This document shows positions 21,452 to 24,537 of a DNA stretch of 24,537 nucleotides, piece after piece (within the stretch, counting starts at the first letter, position 1; every line of letters begins with the position of its first letter). The position numbers and the translations under genes were made by a program. The notes under the pieces were generated by a model. The model saw only the letters and a list, made by a program, of their open reading frames with translations. It was not told the DNA's origin and did not search any database. Source of the stretch: Deltaproteobacteria bacterium (GTDB lineage: Bacteria; Myxococcota_A; JAADFL01); the NCBI GenBank assembly GCA_013152945.1, contig JAADFL010000115.1, forward strand, positions 1-24,537. Reading direction: 5' to 3'.

Positions 21452-23875
21452 ATGAAAAAATCGACAAATCTTTTACCAGGATTCCTCTATTTTTTCTTTG
21501 TCATAGCCTTGCTATTGAATGGTTGCAGCACCGGAGCCATCCCACCATCAATAGGTGATAGTGATGTTGACACCACAGACACCGACACGGACACGGACAT
21601 TGACACAGACACGGACACGGACACGGACATTGACACAGACACGGACACGGACACGGACATTGACACAGACACGGACACGGATACCGACACCGACACGGAT
21701 ACTGATACGGATACCGACACGGACACAGACACGGACACAGACACGGACACTGACACGGACACCGACACGGACACAGACACGGACACCGACACCGACACGG
21801 ACATTGACACAGACACCGACACCGACACGGACACGGACACGGCAAAGGCCCTTGGAGAAAGCTGCAATGGCCCTGATGAATGTTCAAGCAAGTTTTGCGC
21901 CCAGGGCGTTTGCTGTAGAACAGCCTGTGACACGGCCTGTCATTCATGCAACCAGGATCAACCAGGTGAATGCGAGGTGACTCCAAGCGCTTCGTGTGGT
22001 GATTCAACTTGCGTAAATGCCACGTGGACAAGCCATGTTTGCGACTCCAATGGTTCGTGCATACCAAATACCAAGACCTGCGCCCCATACAGATGCAACG
22101 GACAAGGCACTGCGTGTGCCGATAGTTGCATCGAAGACAAGGATTGCATTGCAACAGGCCAGGGCCAAAGTCCTTATTGCGATTACACGGGCCACTGCGT
22201 GTTCACCGATTCCTGTGATCCTGCAGATCCTCTATCATGTCCGGGTGGGAGAGAATGTTGCCTTAGGCAGGACGGTCGTCTTGCCTGCCTGGACGAAACC
22301 ATATGCCGTGACCGGTGTACACCGGGAGCCACCACGTGTCCAATCGGCAGGACTTGTTGCCTTGGCAGGGACTATTTGCTCGCATGCAGGCCGGAATCGG
22401 AATGTCTTGATTCCTGTAGTCAGGGCAACGACCAATGCCAGGGCCAAGATGTATGCTGCAGGGGTCGTGATGACCAGTACAGATGCCAGCCACCGGAATT
22501 TTGCTACAACGATAAATGCGATCCTGCAGGTCCATGGACACAGTGCGGAGCGGATACCATGTGCTGTCCCGATAATGAAGGAGCATACGATTGCCAGGCG
22601 CCCAACAATTGTAACCTAAAACCCTGTACGCAGGATTCCGAGTGCAGGCAAGATATAGGAGAGGTGTGCTGTGGCGCATCACTGGGCAGTGGGTACTGCT
22701 TAATGGCCCATCTTTGCCCTTTTACCAAGGAATGCCAACAGGCCCAGGACTGCAACAACACTGATGTTTGTTGCACCGGCCCTGACATGAAGAAAAAATG
22801 CCTTCCAAGGGTTCTTTGCCTGGACGAGTGTTTTACAAATGAACCGGATTCCTGTCCTGTGGGCGAGGAATGCTGCCAGGGTGGACAATACTCCACTTGT
22901 GTACCTGAAGGAAATTGCGAATGTGATCCAAGAGATCCATCTTCGTGCAGTAACGGTAAGGAGTGCTGCCGTAAGCAACCAGAGGGGTACCAGTGCGTGG
23001 ATCAAGGAACCTGCGATTCCTGTGTTCCGGGCCAAACACTTTGCGGTACCCTCGATTGTTGTGTCACTGATGATTTTCACTTCCATTGTTCCGGTCGCAG
23101 TCAATGCTTGCCGCCCTGCGATCCCAAAATTCCAGATGCATGCAGCCAACCCGATGTCTGTTGCCGTGCCAAGGACTACAAAAATCACTGCCTGCCCCAA
23201 AACATGTGCGTGGATGACGAATGCGCCACTGACAGCAACTGTGACTGGCAGAAAGGATATGGATGCTGCGTTGTAAACGGAGAATACAACAAGTGCATTC
23301 TTGCTAACGAGTGTCCGGCCCAGACAGAATGCACCGGGTCGGGTTCGGAGTGCGAAGCCACCAGGGCATGCTGCACCGCTCCTGACGGTTCTGGCCCCTA
23401 TTGCCTTCCTGATTCGCTTTGCGACACAGGTTGCGATCCTGCTAATCCGGACTCCTGCCAAGCCAGCCCGAGCGGACGTTACTGCTGCCTGGACGATGGT
23501 GCCCACTATTCGTGCCACACATTGAAAGAGTGCACAGGCGGAAAACAATGTCATATCCAGGGAGATGACTGCCCGCCTTCCACGACATGCTGTATTTCTG
23601 ACTCGGATGAGTTGACCTGCCTTCCCCCCGGACAGTGCAATGAAACACCAACTTGTGATCCCACAGTGCCTTTCACCTGTGGGCCGGATGCTTACTGTTG
23701 CCGCAATTCCGGCAGCAGCGATGCACAATTACAGTGCATAGCCGATATCACCGGCTGCTATTTCAATGCACCCAGGTGCAGCTCCGATCAAGAATGCCTG
23801 TGGGGAGAAGAGTGCTGCAACACAGGGTATGGTCCCAGAGCTTGCCTCCCGATATGGGTATGTGAAAACATTTAG
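21452..23875 (+). CDS. Secreted lipoprotein: Asp-Thr linker plus 16 tandem six-cysteine modules
   Basis: 807 residues from the ATG at 21452 (GGAG seven bases upstream). MKKSTNLLPG and a hydrophobic stretch lead to a lipobox, LLNGC, with lipidated C25. Residues 36-130 are an almost pure Asp-Thr linker. Residues about 131-254 are a cysteine-rich part starting LGESCNGPDECSSKFC, a style common in Myxococcota surface proteins. From residue 255 to 804 there are 16 modules of the form C-x(5-8)-C-x(4-8)-CC-x(7-11)-C-x(5-6)-C, many starting CDP. I do not recognise an enzymatic domain. A disulfide-rich, rigid, cell-surface or adhesive protein is likely. Its use of cysteine implies periplasmic or outer-surface oxidative folding. 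Confidence 0.88.
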   Translation: MKKSTNLLPGFLYFFFVIALLLNGCSTGAIPPSIGDSDVDTTDTDTDTDIDTDTDTDTDIDTDTDTDTDIDTDTDTDTDTDTDTDTDTDTDTDTDTDTDTDTDTDTDTDTDTDTDTDIDTDTDTDTDTDTAKALGESCNGPDECSSKFCAQGVCCRTACDTACHSCNQDQPGECEVTPSASCGDSTCVNATWTSHVCDSNGSCIPNTKTCAPYRCNGQGTACADSCIEDKDCIATGQGQSPYCDYTGHCVFTDSCDPADPLSCPGGRECCLRQDGRLACLDETICRDRCTPGATTCPIGRTCCLGRDYLLACRPESECLDSCSQGNDQCQGQDVCCRGRDDQYRCQPPEFCYNDKCDPAGPWTQCGADTMCCPDNEGAYDCQAPNNCNLKPCTQDSECRQDIGEVCCGASLGSGYCLMAHLCPFTKECQQAQDCNNTDVCCTGPDMKKKCLPRVLCLDECFTNEPDSCPVGEECCQGGQYSTCVPEGNCECDPRDPSSCSNGKECCRKQPEGYQCVDQGTCDSCVPGQTLCGTLDCCVTDDFHFHCSGRSQCLPPCDPKIPDACSQPDVCCRAKDYKNHCLPQNMCVDDECATDSNCDWQKGYGCCVVNGEYNKCILANECPAQTECTGSGSECEATRACCTAPDGSGPYCLPDSLCDTGCDPANPDSCQASPSGRYCCLDDGAHYSCHTLKECTGGKQCHIQGDDCPPSTTCCISDSDELTCLPPGQCNETPTCDPTVPFTCGPDAYCCRNSGSSDAQLQCIADITGCYFNAPRCSSDQECLWGEECCNTGYGPRACLPIWVCENI
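21557..21841 (+). repeat. Low-complexity (Asp-Thr)n coding repeat with 30-bp period
   Basis: Runs of GAC/GAT and ACG/ACC/ACA codons encode the Asp-Thr linker. A 30-bp unit encoding [10 protein letters not shown] starts at 21596, 21626 and 21656; the first two copies are identical and the third diverges after 24 bases. Further shorter copies follow. Synonymous variation among the later repeats shows the tract is not a freshly expanded perfect satellite, although the first copies look recent. Confidence 0.9.
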
Positions 23876-24010
23876 AGCCCTTGCCGCCGAAAGGACTCTA
23901 TATCTTGTCCGACACATTCCGATCAGCTTGCCGCAGAATTCGGTTTTCCTGCTGGTTTGCCTCATGGTATGGAGATGAAGTAGAAAATGATTCACAGGAG
24001 GTTATTGGAC

Positions 24011-24537
24011 ATGAAACCTATATCCAGTGCGTTGTTGGCCTTGATTGCAATGGCCCTGATACTGGTTTCAGCCGGTTGTGGGGAAGGCCCGGGCAAGGGC
24101 GGTTCGGACAGTGACCTGGACCTGGACCTGGACACCGATACCGACCTGGACCTGGACCTGGATACCGATACCGACCTGGACCTGGACCTGGACACCGATA
24201 CCGACCTGGACCTGGACATCGACACAGATACAGATACCGACACAGATACAGATACTGACACAGATACCGACACAGATACAGATACTGACACAGATACCGA
24301 CACCAAACCTGACTGGACATGCAAGCCGGTCAGGCTCTTTCAGTCGGGCGTGCTTGATTTGAATATCGATCGCGTAGAGGTCCGGGGCGAGGTGACCCTC
24401 TTAGGCAAACAGCTTGCAAAGCAGGACAATAACCGTGGCTACGTGTTATTCAAGAACGACCAGGGCAGGGCCATGACGGATCTTGGATACGAGGGTCCAG
24501 GGAATTACTCGATATACCTTACGCCGGGCACGTATGA
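24011..24537 (+). CDS. Second lipoprotein with acidic linker and possible beta-sandwich domain (3' end outside window)
   Basis: 175 complete codons are visible and the frame is open at the window end. AGGAGG (23996-24001) precedes the ATG by 9 bases. [23 protein letters not shown] is a lipoprotein signal peptide with lipidated C23. An acidic linker (about 33-98) begins as [10 protein letters not shown] units and ends as pure Asp-Thr. A domain follows, starting [14 protein letters not shown], with [14 protein letters not shown] and [11 protein letters not shown], similar to carboxypeptidase-regulatory-like or transthyretin-like beta domains. It lies 135 bp after the previous lipoprotein, in the same direction, and is likely a related surface protein or a product of the same system. 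Confidence 0.8.
   Translation, partial: MKPISSALLALIAMALILVSAGCGEGPGKGGSDSDLDLDLDTDTDLDLDLDTDTDLDLDLDTDTDLDLDIDTDTDTDTDTDTDTDTDTDTDTDTDTDTKPDWTCKPVRLFQSGVLDLNIDRVEVRGEVTLLGKQLAKQDNNRGYVLFKNDQGRAMTDLGYEGPGNYSIYLTPGTY
24107..24304 (+). repeat. Acidic linker coding repeat, 30-bp period
   Basis: Three 30-bp units encoding [10 protein letters not shown] start at 24113, 24143 and 24173 with only a GAC/GAT synonymous change in the second. They pass into further units built from GACACAGATACAGATAC(C/T) motifs that also repeat at 30 bp. The period matches that of the linker in the upstream lipoprotein, though the residues differ. Confidence 0.9.

Noticed and set aside
21557-21841. CRISPR-like array suggested by regular short repeats
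   Set aside because: Repeats are contiguous without spacers, stay in frame and encode Asp-Thr inside a lipoprotein.
22700-23728. 342-codon minus-strand open frame opposite the cysteine-rich lipoprotein
   Set aside because: Its composition reflects the reverse complement of repeated Cys codons; the plus-strand frame has a signal peptide, ribosome binding site and regular modules.

Overview
The window is about 24.5 kb of dense bacterial sequence with Gram-negative hallmarks: a tripartite RND efflux pump, lipoprotein signal peptides and sigma-54 enhancer-binding regulators. An Hdr/Qmo-like sulfur and electron-transfer cluster, paired NtrC-type two-component systems, and lipoproteins with long Asp-Thr linkers and repeated-cysteine ectodomains point to a deltaproteobacterium in the broad sense (Myxococcota, Desulfobacterota or a neighbouring candidate phylum). 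This placement is inferred from gene content only.

Region 1 (1-2035) holds the tail of an unidentified gene, a 430-base non-coding stretch with a 21-bp imperfect inverted repeat and a good sigma-54 promoter candidate, a small DUF2173/roadblock-like protein, a TPR protein, and an ArsR-family repressor. The repressor looks to be made from a leaderless or nearly leaderless transcript. It carries a TTTC-N8-GAAA dyad at its start codon, and the same dyad recurs in a stronger palindrome in front of the next operon.

Region 2 (2055-12301, plus strand) is the core of the window. It runs tusA, an MvhD/FlpD-like protein, an HdrA-like flavoprotein with a GltD/NfnB-like module inserted, a second full HdrA, a small winged-helix protein, a QmoC-like HdrC-cytochrome b fusion and a DsrE-like protein. 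It continues with a soluble PAS histidine kinase, a sigma-54-dependent response regulator and an archaemetzincin-like protease. Most spacings are short or overlapping. The set suggests that sulfane sulfur on TusA/DsrE is coupled to a flavin and Fe-S complex that exchanges electrons with quinone and perhaps NAD(P)H. There is no HdrB (CCG-domain) catalytic subunit, and no aprBA or dsrAB in the window, so it is neither a textbook sHdr nor a textbook Qmo locus.

Region 3 (12503-21115, minus strand) is a five-gene CusCBA-type Cu(I)/Ag(I) efflux operon that ends with its own NtrC-type regulator and membrane histidine kinase. Upstream of cusC lie a sigma-54 -24/-12 element, a ribosome binding site placed just after the predicted start, and two dyads at about -57 and -79. 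Together they suggest ZraSR-like autoregulation through enhancer binding.

Region 4 (21116-24537, plus strand) has two lipoprotein genes in tandem. Both have (Asp-Thr)n linkers built on a 30-bp (10-residue) period. The first carries 16 tandem six-cysteine modules. The second has a possible carboxypeptidase-regulatory-like beta domain and runs off the end of the window.
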